A DNA stretch of 64,000 bases from Microplitis mediator (taxonomy: Eukaryota > Arthropoda > Insecta > Hymenoptera > Braconidae), in the NCBI RefSeq assembly GCF_029852145.1, contig NC_079971.1, positions 11,141,697-11,205,696 on the forward strand, in the 5' to 3' direction. Position numbers and translations under genes: made by a program. A model generated the notes under the pieces. The model made no database searches and was not told the origin of the DNA. It saw only the letters and a program-made list of their open reading frames with translations. Shown in pieces: positions 1 to 11,298 of the stretch (the stretch's first letter is position 1; the number at the start of each line of letters is the position of its first letter).

Positions 1-669
1 TTTTTTTTTTGACAGGAACTTTAATCAATTAATATCATATTTATAAATTTATTATTTTTTTTTTTATTCAAACAATCAGAACTGAACCTATTTAATACTT
101 TTATATTATACATAATATTTATCATTACTATCTATTTTTTTTTTAATCATTGAAATTTAATTTATCATTATTTATGTTTCTTTATATATATATATATATA
201 TTTTTTGACCATTAAAATTTATACTTACCCTCTTTTTTTTTTTTTTTTTTTTTTTCAAAAAAATAAACAGAATTCTTATTTTTTATATATAAATTTAAGG
301 TTTCTTATTACTAAAGTGGTAATATATCCCCAAATATTTTTTTATTTATTATTTTGTTTGTCCCCCCCCTTTTTTTTTTGTTTTTGTTTTTGTTTTTCAT
401 TTTTTTTTTTTTTAGGTATATTTGTAATTATTATTATTTTTTCATTGTAATATTGACATGTGACTACATTTTTTATTAATTACATAATGATCTCATTAAT
501 ACATAAATTTTTTTTTTTACAAATAGAACATGAACATGCATTTTTTTTTTTTTTTTAGTATTACAAGATAACTTGAATATATATAGATAACTTGTATTAT
601 TATTAGTTATTTTAAAATATTTTTTTTTTTTTTTTTTTTTTGTTCTTGTATATATATTATTGTTATTGA
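1..669. other. AT-rich low-complexity DNA, no gene
   Basis: Long T runs and short TA repeats dominate, including a run of more than 20 T at about 620-641 just downstream of the minus-strand ORF at 670-1101. Short open frames here are made of homopolymers and are not credible. If the retroviral element extends to the left, its 3' LTR could lie here or off the edge, but no stretch matches the LTR at 11.3 kb. Confidence 0.6.
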
Positions 670-1101
670 TTATTTATTGTGATTTTGATTTTTGTACCAT
701 GTTTCTGTATATAAAAACTCTTTTTCCATTAATTCTTCTTCTTTCCACACGAACAGTTGTTTGCATTCATCACATTCTGCTGCTGAATTCGTTTCGATCA
801 TTATCGCATCACATTTATCACACTTTTCATTATCATATTTAGAAATCTTATGGAAATTCACAATTCCTCTGAAGTTTTCCCAATCTTCATCATTGTTTAA
901 TATCAAATTCACATAACACTTAACACAAATGATTTCTTCGTCGATTTTTCCTAAATTTTTTACAAAAATTTTATTTGTTTCATATTTGTTTCGTTGTAGA
1001 CACAAGAAATTCTTGATTCCTCGAAATATTTCTTCGTGTTCGTTGACGCTGAGATGACGTATTGTTTCCATATCGAAGTGATTTTTCTGGGTGTAAGACA
1101 T
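670..1101 (-). CDS. small cysteine-rich, putative zinc-binding protein
   Basis: An intact 143-residue frame opening on ATG. I do not recognise the family. It has three CxxC pairs (CVKC near residue 59, CDKC near residue 94, CDEC near residue 109) in a Lys/Glu-rich context. The spacing suggests a zinc ribbon or two treble-clef-like knuckles. The broken ORF at 2320-2739 has the same C-terminal layout of paired cysteines around a short Lys-Ile-Ser segment, so the two look like paralogues. Both are on the same strand as, and downstream of, the retroviral envelope at 2867-4969, so they could be accessory genes of that element. They could equally be an unrelated local family. Codon use is AT-rich like the neighbours. 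The function is unknown; nucleic-acid binding would be a guess. Confidence 0.5.
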   Translation of the reverse strand: MSYTQKNHFDMETIRHLSVNEHEEIFRGIKNFLCLQRNKYETNKIFVKNLGKIDEEIICVKCYVNLILNNDEDWENFRGIVNFHKISKYDNEKCDKCDAIMIETNSAAECDECKQLFVWKEEELMEKEFLYTETWYKNQNHNK

Positions 1102-2319
1102 CTATATTATATTAAAAAAAAAAATTTTATTTTCTAATATTTTTTAATAGTTAAAGTAGTTTATTGAAATTTAACATTTATTATTAAATACTAGTTCGTT
1201 AGTTATGATAAATAATATTACCTTTTTTTTTTTAGTATTACGTTTTCGTCTTTTTGTTTTTTTTTTTATTTTAATGAATTAATTGTTTAAATTTTAAGTT
1301 ACTCTATTTTTCTTTTGTTTTATATTTTGTTATTTTTATTATTTATTATTTTTTTTTTTTTAAGCGGGACTCCAATTTACTTTTAGGAAGGTTGCATTCG
1401 TAATGAAACATTTATTTAACCTTTAGGCTGTCACCAGTTGGCAACATCCCTACTTAATAATTTTGAAAAGAATTTATATGCGGAAGGGATGTCATATGAG
1501 TCCCTTTGGCGATAACGCGACTTATGCATTGGATTTGCACGCATTCCAATAACATAAAAATTATCATGCATAAAATATTAAAATAATATTTAATAAAATA
1601 TTTTTAATGGTAATAATAATATATATATATTTTATATGTATATCAATATAAAATTTTTTTGATTTGTTTTTTTTTTTTTTTTTTTTTTAGCTTATTTATT
1701 TTTTTTTTAGTTTTCTCTTCTTTTTTTATATTATGTATTCTATTTCTATTCGTATTGTTTATTCATATACCTTTTTATATAGTTTGTAATAATTTTAATA
1801 TATTGGATATGTATATATATATATATATTGTATATGATTTGTATATAGAGTATGTATGAATATATATATATATATATAAATTTAAATTTCGCGACGACTG
1901 CGCGCGTCGCTACCCTCCCGCGCTAAGAACATTACCAGCGCAGAGATGGTAATGTATCGATTATTTATCATATTACAGAAAGCTACTTGAAAGTAATCGA
2001 TAAATAAATATATATATATACTTTTATTAAGAATTATTTATAAAATTTATTATATTTAATTCTTTACGTATTTTAATCTTGTATTAATTTTTTACATAAT
2101 GAATTGAAATATTGTTAAAAATGTATTTTTTTATATAGATTTTTAATTATTTTTTTTTTCTATTATTATTTATCTATTTTTTTTTAATTTTAATATTTTT
2201 TTTATCTCTCTGTTTTCTTTTTTTTTTTTTATCATTATTTTCCTTTTTTTTATATATATATATTTATTTAATAACAATATTGATAACAATGAAATTTTAA
2301 ATTTCCTTAACACATTAAA
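1102..2319. other. noncoding AT-rich spacer with a weakly LTR-like patch
   Basis: Mostly homopolymers and TA repeats. A more complex patch at about 1372-1560 includes a gctgtcaccag...aacatccct block and a gcattgga motif. These loosely resemble 12090-12300 in the LTR region of the retroelement. The similarity is weak by eye and could be a diverged LTR or chance. A GC-rich block at about 1889-1950 is unexplained. Confidence 0.3.
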
Positions 2320-2739
2320 TCACACATAAATATCGATAAAATATTTATTTTCTAAAATGTCGCGATAGTTTACCCAAGTGTTCGCACAATCTTCACAAAT
2401 ATATCCCGGTTTTTGATATATTAACACTTCACCACACTTGATGCAATTTCCCGAAATTTTATACGGATATAACCGATGCCAGTTTTGATTGCAATATTTA
2501 AATCTTTTAGTAAAAATCATTGGACAGTCTTTTGAACAATTTTCGCACATAGATGCGTTATCAAAATCATTATGATAAAACTCTTTTACTATTTCCTTCG
2601 GCATGGTACAATATGATGTTATCAAACTTGCGTAGAATTTTAAATTTCTTCAAGGAATTCTGGTATGTGGAATTCCGTACAATGCATCCAATTCGTCATC
2701 TTCTTTCATCTGTTTAAGTACTCCGGCAGGAATTTTCAT
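2320..2739 (-). pseudogene. broken paralogue of the cysteine-rich ORF at 670-1101
   Basis: A 140-codon frame starts at the ATG at 2737-2739 and is interrupted by an in-frame TGA at 2650-2652, after 29 residues. The remaining open part (2320-2649) encodes CxxC pairs (CENC, CIKC, CEDC) plus extra Cys and His residues. It lines up with the C-terminal half of the protein at 670-1101, and full lengths (140 and 143 codons) are nearly equal. It begins about 130 bp downstream of the retroviral envelope on the same strand, which suggests it travelled with the element. Function unknown. The part after the stop could start at a downstream ATG, but I treat the gene as inactivated. Confidence 0.5.
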
Positions 2740-2866
2740 CTGTAATAACACTTTTAATTTTAAGTATCATCACTAAAATTATAAAATTAAAATAATTAAA
2801 AATTTTTTTAAATTTGTAAGTCACAAATTGTTAGTAATTTTAGAATTGATTTTAAAAATTTTTTTT

Positions 2867-4969
2867 TTATGAGGATAAACGGAACATGCTAGTAGTTTTT
2901 TGAATAGTTCTTGCTTCATTATTTCCTTCTTCATTTGTTGGTAAACTTGGATAAATTTTTTCATCTGTTGATGGTGCTGATGGTTCAGTATTTTCAATTG
3001 TTGATTGAATTTCTTGATTTTGGGTTGGTTGTTGAATTATAACTAATGCAACATTTTCATCATTGTTTGAATTTGTATTATTATTATTATTAATACTTTT
3101 ATAAATATTCTTAATGTTATTTTCTTGTGCTCTTATTAAAATGTAATTAGTACAGGTATCCCAAAATGAAAAACACAAATAAAAAGAGCATCCATGAGTT
3201 TTTTGAATTTGAAAAGCATGAAGTAATGTGTCAAATGAAAATTTTATTAGTCGTATAATCATAATTATACTAAATATTCCCGCACTTGCAGATCCAAAAA
3301 TTAAAAATTTTCCCCATGTTTTTTCCCATGCTAAATCAGCTAATTTTTGTAATGCATTAGTGTCAAATAAATTTAATATTGATTCACCCTGATTTGCAAA
3401 ATACAAACCATCCATTCCTCTAGCAATATTGCTTAAAATTGCTGGTTTTTCTACTGGAGACATAATTCTATGTCTTAATTTGTCGAGATCTTGTTCAGAA
3501 TAAATTTCACTTGTAGCTAAAAATTTTGGAGAAGTATATTTCCATGTTGGTTTAGTTAATGGTTGAATTTTATTTGGTGGTTAAACTTCAACTGGATTAG
3601 GTGTAAATTTGTACCATGATCCATCTATTAAAAATAAAGGTGGAAAAAGTGGATTGCAATCAATCTGAGTACCTTTTCTTACTAAAATTCTTGTTTTTGG
3701 AGTTAAAAAGTAACTGTCACTTCCTCTTTTCACTGGTAATTCGTTATAACACTCACTTCTTGGGTAAACTGATACTTCAACAGGTATGCACTTTACAATA
3801 TTTATCGATTCACCTAACATTATAGCCATATAACCTGGTCCTTTCATATAATTATAAGCAACCTCGTCTGGTTTACTTGACGCAATTGATAACAAATTTT
3901 TTAAAGTATTACGTTCTAGCATACAACGATGAATTAACACATTATAATATAATTGTTTAATTTGTTCTTGTATATATTTTTCTACATATACAAACTTAGA
4001 ATTAACATACGCAAATAGATCTAAATTTTCTATTGATATTTCATTATTTAACATTAAATCATTCTTTGATGTTTCAAAGATAAATAAGTTAGGATGTTCA
4101 GTTTTGATTATTTTATAGCCACAAATAATTTCAACATTTGTGGTAGTTAATGCAAATGTTATTCCATTTGATTCTAAGGAATAAATAATTTCATGTTTAT
4201 CTGAATTTTTTTTAGATGTTTTATTTACTTTACCCGTATATAAAACCTCGAAATTTTGAAAATCATATTTATGCGATGGAATATAGTCCCAAAAAGTATA
4301 ACCTCCCTCTAAATCCAAACAAGATAAATCAGATGAAGTATATGTTAAACCAGATTTTAAGTAAATTTTATCATTTTCATATTTAACTTCCGCGAAATAT
4401 TCTTGTATTGTAATTTTTAAAACCCCTTGAACGACAATTTCACTCCAACTTCCATAAAAATCCGAATAACTTCCTTTATTACACGTTCCATCATTACCGA
4501 TTGATCCTGCGAGTGTTGCACCACGCGTAGTTGTGCTATTAATTTTTAAACCGGTTACAAATAATGTACCGAATCTATATGATCCCGATTTATGAATATC
4601 TAAACATCTTTCTTTCGAAATTTCTTCAATACATTCCATACGCCCGCTATGTACTACTGAAATATGAGAATAAGCCCCGCAATGATAAATATTTCGATCT
4701 ACTTCGATTTTACATTGAATGACTTTTGTTAACGAATATTCTTTTAATTGTAATAATTGAATAAACGGTTCTGTTGTATTTATTTCTTTAGGGTGAATAT
4801 CACAATCTCCTACCTCTGTAATTGAAATTGTTGTTGAATTTGATAAAAATTTCCCGCAATCATACCCAATAATTCCATTCGCTGATGATGACCATAATAA
4901 AATAAAATAAATCACAAAAGTGATATTGAAAATCATCTGTAAACATATATTAATTAGAACTTTCTTCAT
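2867..4969 (-). pseudogene. env: chuvirus-like envelope glycoprotein, one nonsense break
   Basis: Virus-type membrane glycoprotein in the env position of the retroelement. It overlaps the end of the integrase frame by 20 bp, as retroviral env genes often do. A hydrophobic signal segment (about residues 8-30) precedes a mature N-terminus with a Gly-Tyr-Asp-Cys-Gly motif. There are many Asn-X-Ser/Thr sites and regularly placed cysteines, and a transmembrane helix lies near 3215-3310 with a cytoplasmic tail behind it. An in-frame TAA at 3581-3583 splits the frame; the same phase continues on the far side. The second copy at 53050-54959 aligns along its whole length. From family knowledge, this N-terminal motif and cysteine layout match glycoproteins of chuviruses (Jingchuvirales) that insect retroelements have captured. 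The assignment is from memory and moderate; it is not the baculovirus-F-like Env usual in insect gypsy elements. Confidence 0.65.
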
Positions 4970-6296
4970 CGCTATTTTTCTTTTGTTTACGTGTTTTTTT
5001 AATTGGTGTGATTTCTGGATTTATAAATGAATATCTCAATCGATTCATGTGAACTATTTGAATTCTTTTTTCTGTTTGAATTTTTACGTTTCTTTTGCCC
5101 AAAATTTCAAGAATTTTGTGTGGTCCAGAGTAATGATCTTTTGTTTTACCTGGATTTGGTCCACTTTGTAAAAATACATATTGACCTACTTTTAAATTTT
5201 GTGGATTACAATGTTTATCGTAATATTTTTTAGATTTGTGTTTAGCGTCAACTAAATTTTGATAAGCTAATAGTCTTATCCCATGTAATCTTGTGATTAA
5301 ATCAATTAAATAACCTTGCATTGTAGGTAATTGCTCACATTCTCTTATTGGTTCGCTAGAAGGTAATCTAGACTGTTGTCCAAAGACAATAGCATAAGGT
5401 GTATTTTTAATTCCTTCATGATAACTTGTATTGTATGAAAATGTTGCTAACTCAATCCATTCGTCCCACTCTTCATCAATGGATGAGTAGTGTTTAAGGT
5501 ATTCGTTTAATGTGTGATGTGATCGTTCTAATGAACCGTTTGATTGTGGATGATAAGCTGTAGTTTTAAGTTTTTTAATACCGATTTTTTTTGCTACGCA
5601 TTTTAAAATAGCACTTAAAAAGTTACGACCTTGGTCTGTAAGAATAATTTTTGGCAGACCAAAATAACAAATAAATCTTTTAACAAAAGCAGTTGAAATT
5701 GTTGTAGCTAAAGTGTTAGGTAATGCTTCTGCAATACAAAATTTAGAAAATAAATCTTGAATAGTTAAAATATATTCTTTTCCCCTTTTAGTTTTTTGTT
5801 TTGCCCCGACAATATCCATAGAAATTTTCCAGAAACAAGCAGCTGGAGTATCGGTAATAACCATAGGTTCCCTGTGTTTTATACGAACTAATTTTTTTAG
5901 TTGACAATCTAAACATTTTTGAATTCTACGTTGAATATCATTTTTCAAATTTTCCTAATAATAATCTTTTTTAATTCTTTGATAAGTTTTAGTTACCCCT
6001 TTATGACCCCCGATTGGTGATTTATGCATTTCATAAAAAATTTCATCTCTTTTTTCGATAGGAACATAAATAATTGTGCCTAAACAGATTATTACTTTAA
6101 TATCAGTTTCGTCAAAAACATTTTTTAATTCTGTTATGACATTATTCCACGGTAAATTTTCTATATTTTCACTTTTTGCAAAACTTACTGTTTTTAATTT
6201 AAATTTTTCTAAAGTTTCTTTTAAATTTTCAAAAATTGTTTTTAAATTTTCAATTAAAATTACAATTGATTCTTCTTCTTTTTCACGAATAGGCAA
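4950..6296 (-). pseudogene. pol: Ty3/gypsy integrase region, one nonsense break
   Basis: Integrase that would insert the reverse-transcribed DNA. The N-terminal zinc domain shows the His/His part (HKSPIGGHKG) just before a TAG at 5955-5957 and the Cys-X2-Cys part (CLDC) just after it, in the same reading phase. The catalytic core has the expected acids: SMDIVG, TDQGRNF, and the glutamate in SLERSHHTL. A GPY/F-like module (YSGPHKIL) follows near the C-terminus, and no chromodomain is evident. The stop falls where a tryptophan is common in the family, consistent with a TGG to TAG change, but that is an inference. The 3' end overlaps env. Confidence 0.85.
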
Positions 6297-6365
6297 AGCA
6301 AAATAATATTTATTTTTAATTTTCTTTTCAACTACTTTTCCTAACTCTAAATTTTTAAATGTCGG

Positions 6366-7245
6366 TTATTTATTTATTTCTTTTAATTTAACTGCGCCAT
6401 TATCGCATGGTTCACCATTGGTGCTAATAAAATAAGCTAAATTATCTTTTCTGAAATGAAAATAATCTTTAATGTCAACTATATTACGAATATTTCCCGC
6501 TTCTAAAATTTCTTTAATATCAGAATCACTATGATCTGATGAATCATTTTCATTATTGTTTTGTTCATTTATTATATTTTCAATATTTTCATCTGAGCTT
6601 AAGAAACTGCTCACACTTTCTTGATTTAATTCTTGATCTTTTATTTCTTTCCTTTTCTTGATTTGTTTCACTTTTTTCTTGCGCTTAATAATTCTTGGTT
6701 GATTTGTAATTTCTTCGTCGGTTGAATCGTTATTTTTATCACTTACTTTTTTTTGGATTTCATTTTTGTTTTTGTTCAAATTTTTATTTTTAATTTCATT
6801 AGTTGTTTTAGTCGTTGGTTGTGGTGTGGTGTTTATTTCTTGTTTCTTTGCTGCAGCTCTTGTTGTTACTTTGATTTGTTGAAATTCTTCTGTTTCGATT
6901 GGATTTCTTGACAAAGCATCAGCAACATAATTTATTTTACCTGGTTTGTAAATAACTTTAAAATTATATTCTCCTAATTTTAATCTCCATTTTAAAACTC
7001 TTGTGTTTACATCTTTTGCCTTTTGAAACCAAACTAATGGTTTATGATCTGTAACGAGAGTAAATTCTTTACCATAAACATATGGTCTAAATATTTTTAC
7101 ACCAAAAACAATAGCTAATGCTTCTTTTTCATATGTTTCGTATCTTATTTCAGCGTCTCTCAATACTCTTGAAGCATATGCACATGCAGTATCTTCTCCG
7201 ATTTGTCCTTGTGATAAAACTGCTCCGATTGCATAACCTGATGCA
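6366..7245 (-). pseudogene. pol: Ty3/gypsy RNase H and variable linker
   Basis: RNase H domain that removes the RNA strand during reverse transcription. Recognisable blocks are RYETYEKEALAIVFGVK, TDHKPLVWF and NYVADALSRNP. The frame from 7163 down to 6366 is open. The upstream part of the domain (7163-7245), with the first catalytic Asp in a TTDASGYAIG-type block, is readable only after a frame change near 7250. A low-complexity Lys/Glu/Asn linker of about 150 residues follows the RNase H. The frame ends at TAA 6366-6368, and the same phase resumes into the integrase. Confidence 0.8.
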
Positions 7246-7785
7246 TCAGTGGTAATAAATAATAAATGGCATTGTAAAATCAGGTGTATTTAATACAGGT
7301 GGTTCACATAATTTGTTTCTTAATATTTCAAAAGCTTGAGTTTCTTTATTCCATAAAAACTTGACATCTTTTTGAAGTAATTTTGTCAATGGTTTAGCTA
7401 TTTTTGCAAAATCTTTAATAAATCTTCTATAATAATTAGTAAAACCCAAAAATTGACGAACTTTTTTCTGAGTAGTAGGAACTGGATATTTCGTTGCAGC
7501 TTCAATTTTACTTGGATCAGGTCTTATAGAATTTTTACTAATTAAATGACCTAAATAACAAACTTCTCGTTTGAGGAATTTGCATTTATCTGGTTTTAAT
7601 TTTAAATTTGCTTCTTTTAATCTCTGAAAAACAATTTTTAATCTTTCGATGTGTTCTTGTAAAGTTCTTGCAAATAAAATTATATGATCCATAAAAATAT
7701 ATAATATAACACCAATTAATCCCGAAAAAACATCTTCCATTAATGCTTGAAATGTAGCTGGGCCATTTGCTAGGCCAAAAACCAA
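7246..7785 (-). pseudogene. pol: Ty3/gypsy reverse transcriptase, palm/thumb, active-site Asp lost
   Basis: C-terminal part of the RT. Blocks seen are FGLANGPATFQALMEDVF, the catalytic strand IFMDHIILF, FLKREVCYLGHLI and QFLGFTNYYRRFIKDFAK. The family consensus at the active site is Tyr-X-Asp-Asp; here it reads Phe-Met-Asp-His, with the codon at 7684-7686 giving His instead of the second Asp. The upstream boundary is a TAA at 7828-7830 in the same phase, and the downstream boundary is a frameshift near 7250. This RT would be expected to be inactive. Confidence 0.85.
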
Positions 7786-7827
7786 TCTTAAAAATTCAAA
7801 ATGACCTAAAATAGTAGAAAAAGCAGA

Positions 7828-9501
7828 TTAATGTTGATCTTTTTCCTTCATTTTAATTTGATGAAAACCCGATGATAAATCTAGAACAGAGTAATATTCA
7901 ATTCCACCTAAACTATCAATTATATCAGTTATATTTGGTAGTGGATATGCATTTTTAATCGTCTTTTCAGTTAACGCTCGATAATCGATTACCATTCTCC
8001 ATTGTTTTCTTCCTTCAGAGTCCGGTTTTTTTGGAACTATCCAGACTGGGCTGTTGTATGGTGACCTTGATTCCACAATAATATTATTTTCCAATAATTC
8101 TTTAATTTGTCGATTGATTTCTTCCTTTGAAGCATAAGGAATTCTGTAATTTTTAATATTAACAGGTCTTTCATCTGTAGTCAAAATTTCATGTTCAACT
8201 CTATCTGTTGCTGGTAAATATTCACCTGGAAGGTGAAATCTTTCAGTATTATCTTTGATTAAATCATAAAGAGATTCTTGTTCGTTTTTATTTAAATGTT
8301 TTACATTTAACATCTCTTTTATTTTTTCAAAACGTGATTTATTTTTATTTATAGCATCAGTATCACGTGAAGAGTATCCTGTGGCATCTTCTTGATTCTT
8401 TTCTTCGTTCTCACGAGCATTGTTGATAACTAATACTCGCTGAGCATATATAATTTCTTTATTATATTTATTGATCGACTCATGTAAATTGTAGTCTTTA
8501 TTTTCAATATTGTAATTGGAATTTACCTTTGAATGCTGTTCTTGATTGTTATCTTGTTTGATTGTATTTATATTTTCAGATTTTTCTTTTAAATTTTTCT
8601 CATTTTTAGGTTGATTATTATTTATTTTATTTTTGTTAAAAGTTTTAGTAGTTTCTTCATTTATTTTTACCTTTATTTTATTATCTTCTTCTGGTTCTTT
8701 CTCTGCTTCATCGTCTGAATCGTAGTCGGTATCGCTTCCATAAATATTAAAATTCTGGAATCCCATAGCCATTATTTGATGCATATCGTCATCAAAATCA
8801 GATTCTTCTTCATTTTCAATTTTCATTATTATTTCTTCGTCTGTTTCTTCATTAGTTTTTATTTTTTCATAATGCACTTCTTTTTCGTTTTTTATTTCTT
8901 CTTTCTCTTCTTTTTTTACTTCTTCTTTCTTCATTTCATTTTTTTCTTCTAGATTTTCTTCAGTTGTTACAGGATAAATTTTATCTTGAAAATTTATTTT
9001 ATTATTTTGCACTAATTTTTCACAATTAAATGACTGATTTATTGATTCATCAGTATCATAGAAAAAATATTGTTTATTATTTATTTTAATAACGCGATCT
9101 TTATAGCAAATTTGGACTTTCGCTTCGTCAAAGAAATTTGAACCCAATATTCCCGATTGCTCGATTGGAAAATCGTCAGGAACTATTAAAAATTTAATTT
9201 CTAAATCAAGAAAATCTAATTCGACTTCACCCAATGCTTCAACTGGAATTTCGTTAATTCCAAGTAATTTAATAGTTTTAGTTTTATCTAGAATTGCCCC
9301 TTTTGGACAAAAGCTTTCTTTTAAAATATTAGGACCGCTACCTGTGTCTAGCATTACTGAAATTCGTCCGACATTAGGATTTACGCTATATCCTAGTAAA
9401 ATTGTTGGACTCTTATTATTTTTATTTAAATTAATTTGTTCAACGCGAGTTTCTTTCTTTATCGCTAATAGTTTTGAGTGGAATTCTATCAAAAATACCA
9501 A
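7828..9501 (-). pseudogene. pol: Ty3/gypsy protease and N-terminal reverse transcriptase
   Basis: The aspartic protease shows its active site VMLDTGSG near residue 52. A linker of about 250 residues, rich in Lys, Glu and Asn, follows. The RT fingers region then begins near residue 440, with NIIVESRSPYNSPVWIVPKK, WRMVIDYRALTEKT, YPLPNI and YYSVLDLSSGFHQI. The frame ends at TAA 7828-7830 within the expected Ser-Ala-Phe-Ser-Thr region, and the same phase goes on. The 5' end overlaps the nucleocapsid frame by 62 bp (9440-9501) in another phase, which may be a programmed gag-pol frameshift or an indel. Confidence 0.85.
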
Positions 9502-9973
9502 AGTGTGAATTAGAGGTTGAAGGATGATTTTCTTTTATTTGTTTTTCTTCATCATTTATTTTCTTCCAACAATCTCTAATTCTGTGACCTATTTTTTTAC
9601 AATAATCGCAACTTATAATTTGTTTTGGACAATTATTAGTTGAATGTTCATGACTACCACAAGTTAAACATTTATTAAAGTTTTTAGAATTGTTATTTAA
9701 AAATTCGTGTTTGAATCTACAAATTTTAGCAATGTGACCAGATCTATTACAAATTTGACATCTTTCAACATTTTGACTTTCTCTAGAATTTAATAATTTA
9801 AAACATTTATCAGCAGTATGACCTGATTTATCGCAAAACTGACAAATTACAGTTTGTCTTAAGTTTGATTGTTGAGTAGAAATCTTGTTTTGGTTGATAA
9901 CTAGATTGATGTGGTTTTTGAGAATTATTGAGTTCGCGATTGACTTCGTCGCAAAGAAACACGGGTTTTTCAA
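9440..9973 (-). pseudogene. gag: gag nucleocapsid with four CCHC knuckles
   Basis: Four CX2CX4HX4C zinc knuckles follow one another: CQFCDKSGHTADKC, CQICNRSGHIAKIC, CLTCGSHEHSTNNC and CDYCKKIGHRIRDC. They would package the genomic RNA. The third has His-Glu-His spacing that keeps the knuckle pattern. The open frame overlaps the capsid frame (9828-9973) in another phase, and the homologous reading switches near 9870, so an indel probably split one gag. Its own ATG at 9971-9973 is unlikely to be the true start. Confidence 0.8.
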
Positions 9974-11090
9974 TTCCCCTTCGTTTTATATTTTCAAATT
10001 CACTTAATTCTTTTCTAAATTTAATTTTTTGTTCGATTTTAATAGCTTCATTAAGTGTATTTTGAAAATTATTATTTAAGGTTCGAATTTTACTTTCGAT
10101 TTCAGGATTAAGACCATTTAAAAAACTTTCTACGGCTCTTCGCTCAACTTGTAGTATATAAGCATCGTTTTCTACTTGTGTATGTGTTCTTTTGTGTACT
10201 TCAACTAATTGTGATGCAATATCACAAATTCGATTAGAATATTTTAAAACAGATTCCCTGTCTTTTTGATAAACGCGACCCAATGCACCCAATAATTGCA
10301 TTTCTGTTTTATTTGGGGCTGCTTTTCCCCTTAAAAAGTCATAAAATTCTTGTTTTGTATTTACTGTTGCATAGTTTATAGATTTTCTTAAATCGCCTTT
10401 TAATTTTTTTCGCAATGATTTAACCAAATTAAGTTCAGCATCTTCCGGTAAAGAATTAAAAGCTTCATTACAAGCAGTTATAAATTCTGTAAGTGTCATA
10501 TTTTCACCATCATATTCGGGTACAAATTCTAACGCGTCACGTAAAGAAATAGATTGATTTGCTGAAAGAGCCATTGCTACCGGTTGTTCGTTATTGATTT
10601 GATTATTATTGTTTTTGTTATGGTTATCGTTATTATTATCGTTATTATTATTTAAGATACGCTCATCATTTAAAGGTGCATTGTGTGAGTGATTATTTGT
10701 AGAATCAGCTTCAGAATGTTGTGCCGAATTATTTGTTTAATTGTCATGTGTATTTACGTCTTTATTTTCTTCTGAATTTGAGGGTGATTTTTCAAACGAT
10801 TCAGCAGAATTTTCAATATTAGAATGATGACCAGATTCACAATTATTTTCAATAGGATTTTCTTCAATACTTTCATTAGTTAGTTGGTTAGTACTATGTA
10901 AATTATTATTTTGAACAAAATTTGAATAATTAAGTGAAATTGAGGTATCTTTGAGAGAACGTCTTCCACTAGGACGATAAGGATTTTTTTGTTTTTTAGT
11001 GGATGAATCTGGATTTTCTCCGGAAGGATCCAGATTGATATCTATATTATTTTTTTTTGCAAATTTCCGAGTAACTATTCTATCTGACAT
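9828..11090 (-). pseudogene. gag: gag matrix/capsid region, one nonsense break
   Basis: Structural polyprotein of the retroelement. The frame opens at ATG 11088-11090, about 175 bp inside the primer binding site. An Asn/Ser-rich N-terminal part of 117 residues ends at TAA 10737-10739. The same phase then runs through an Asn-rich stretch into a retrotransposon-gag-type helical domain (from about 10574, with FVPEYDGENMTLTEF and a LRKKLKGDLRKSI block). It ends in a short out-of-phase tail after the frame change near 9870. Asn runs near 10595-10650 reflect AT-rich simple repeats. I place the start at 11090 because no other in-frame ATG lies upstream before the leader. Confidence 0.7.
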
Positions 11091-11265
11091 AGGAAATCAT
11101 TTTTCCTTTGAAATAAAATTATTTCAATTATTTATTTTAATTTAAATTGATTAAAATTTTAATTTTTTTTTAATTATTTCTTTTCCTTTTTGTAAATTAA
11201 TTAATTTCATCATTATTGATTTTAATTTTTATTATTTTTATAAATAATGAACAGCATCCTTATGT

Positions 11266-11283
11266 ATCCCGGACGAGCCCCCA
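11266..11283 (-). promoter_or_regulatory. primer binding site for tRNA-Pro
   Basis: On the minus strand these 18 bases read TGGGGGCTCGTCCGGGAT. This is the classic proline-tRNA primer binding site of murine leukaemia virus. It lies 15 bases inside the LTR end at 11299 and upstream of gag, exactly where a retroviral PBS belongs. Confidence 0.85.
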
Positions 11284-11298
11284 AAAATTTTTGATATA

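Noticed and set aside
205..450. Phe-rich open frames in the first 2 kb
   Set aside because: They are translations of T runs and have no normal protein composition.
1372..1560. 3' LTR of the gypsy-type element
   Set aside because: Only loose similarity to 12090-12300, and it lacks the TGTTACGTC end and the gccttcgccgagcg block, so I did not call it an LTR.
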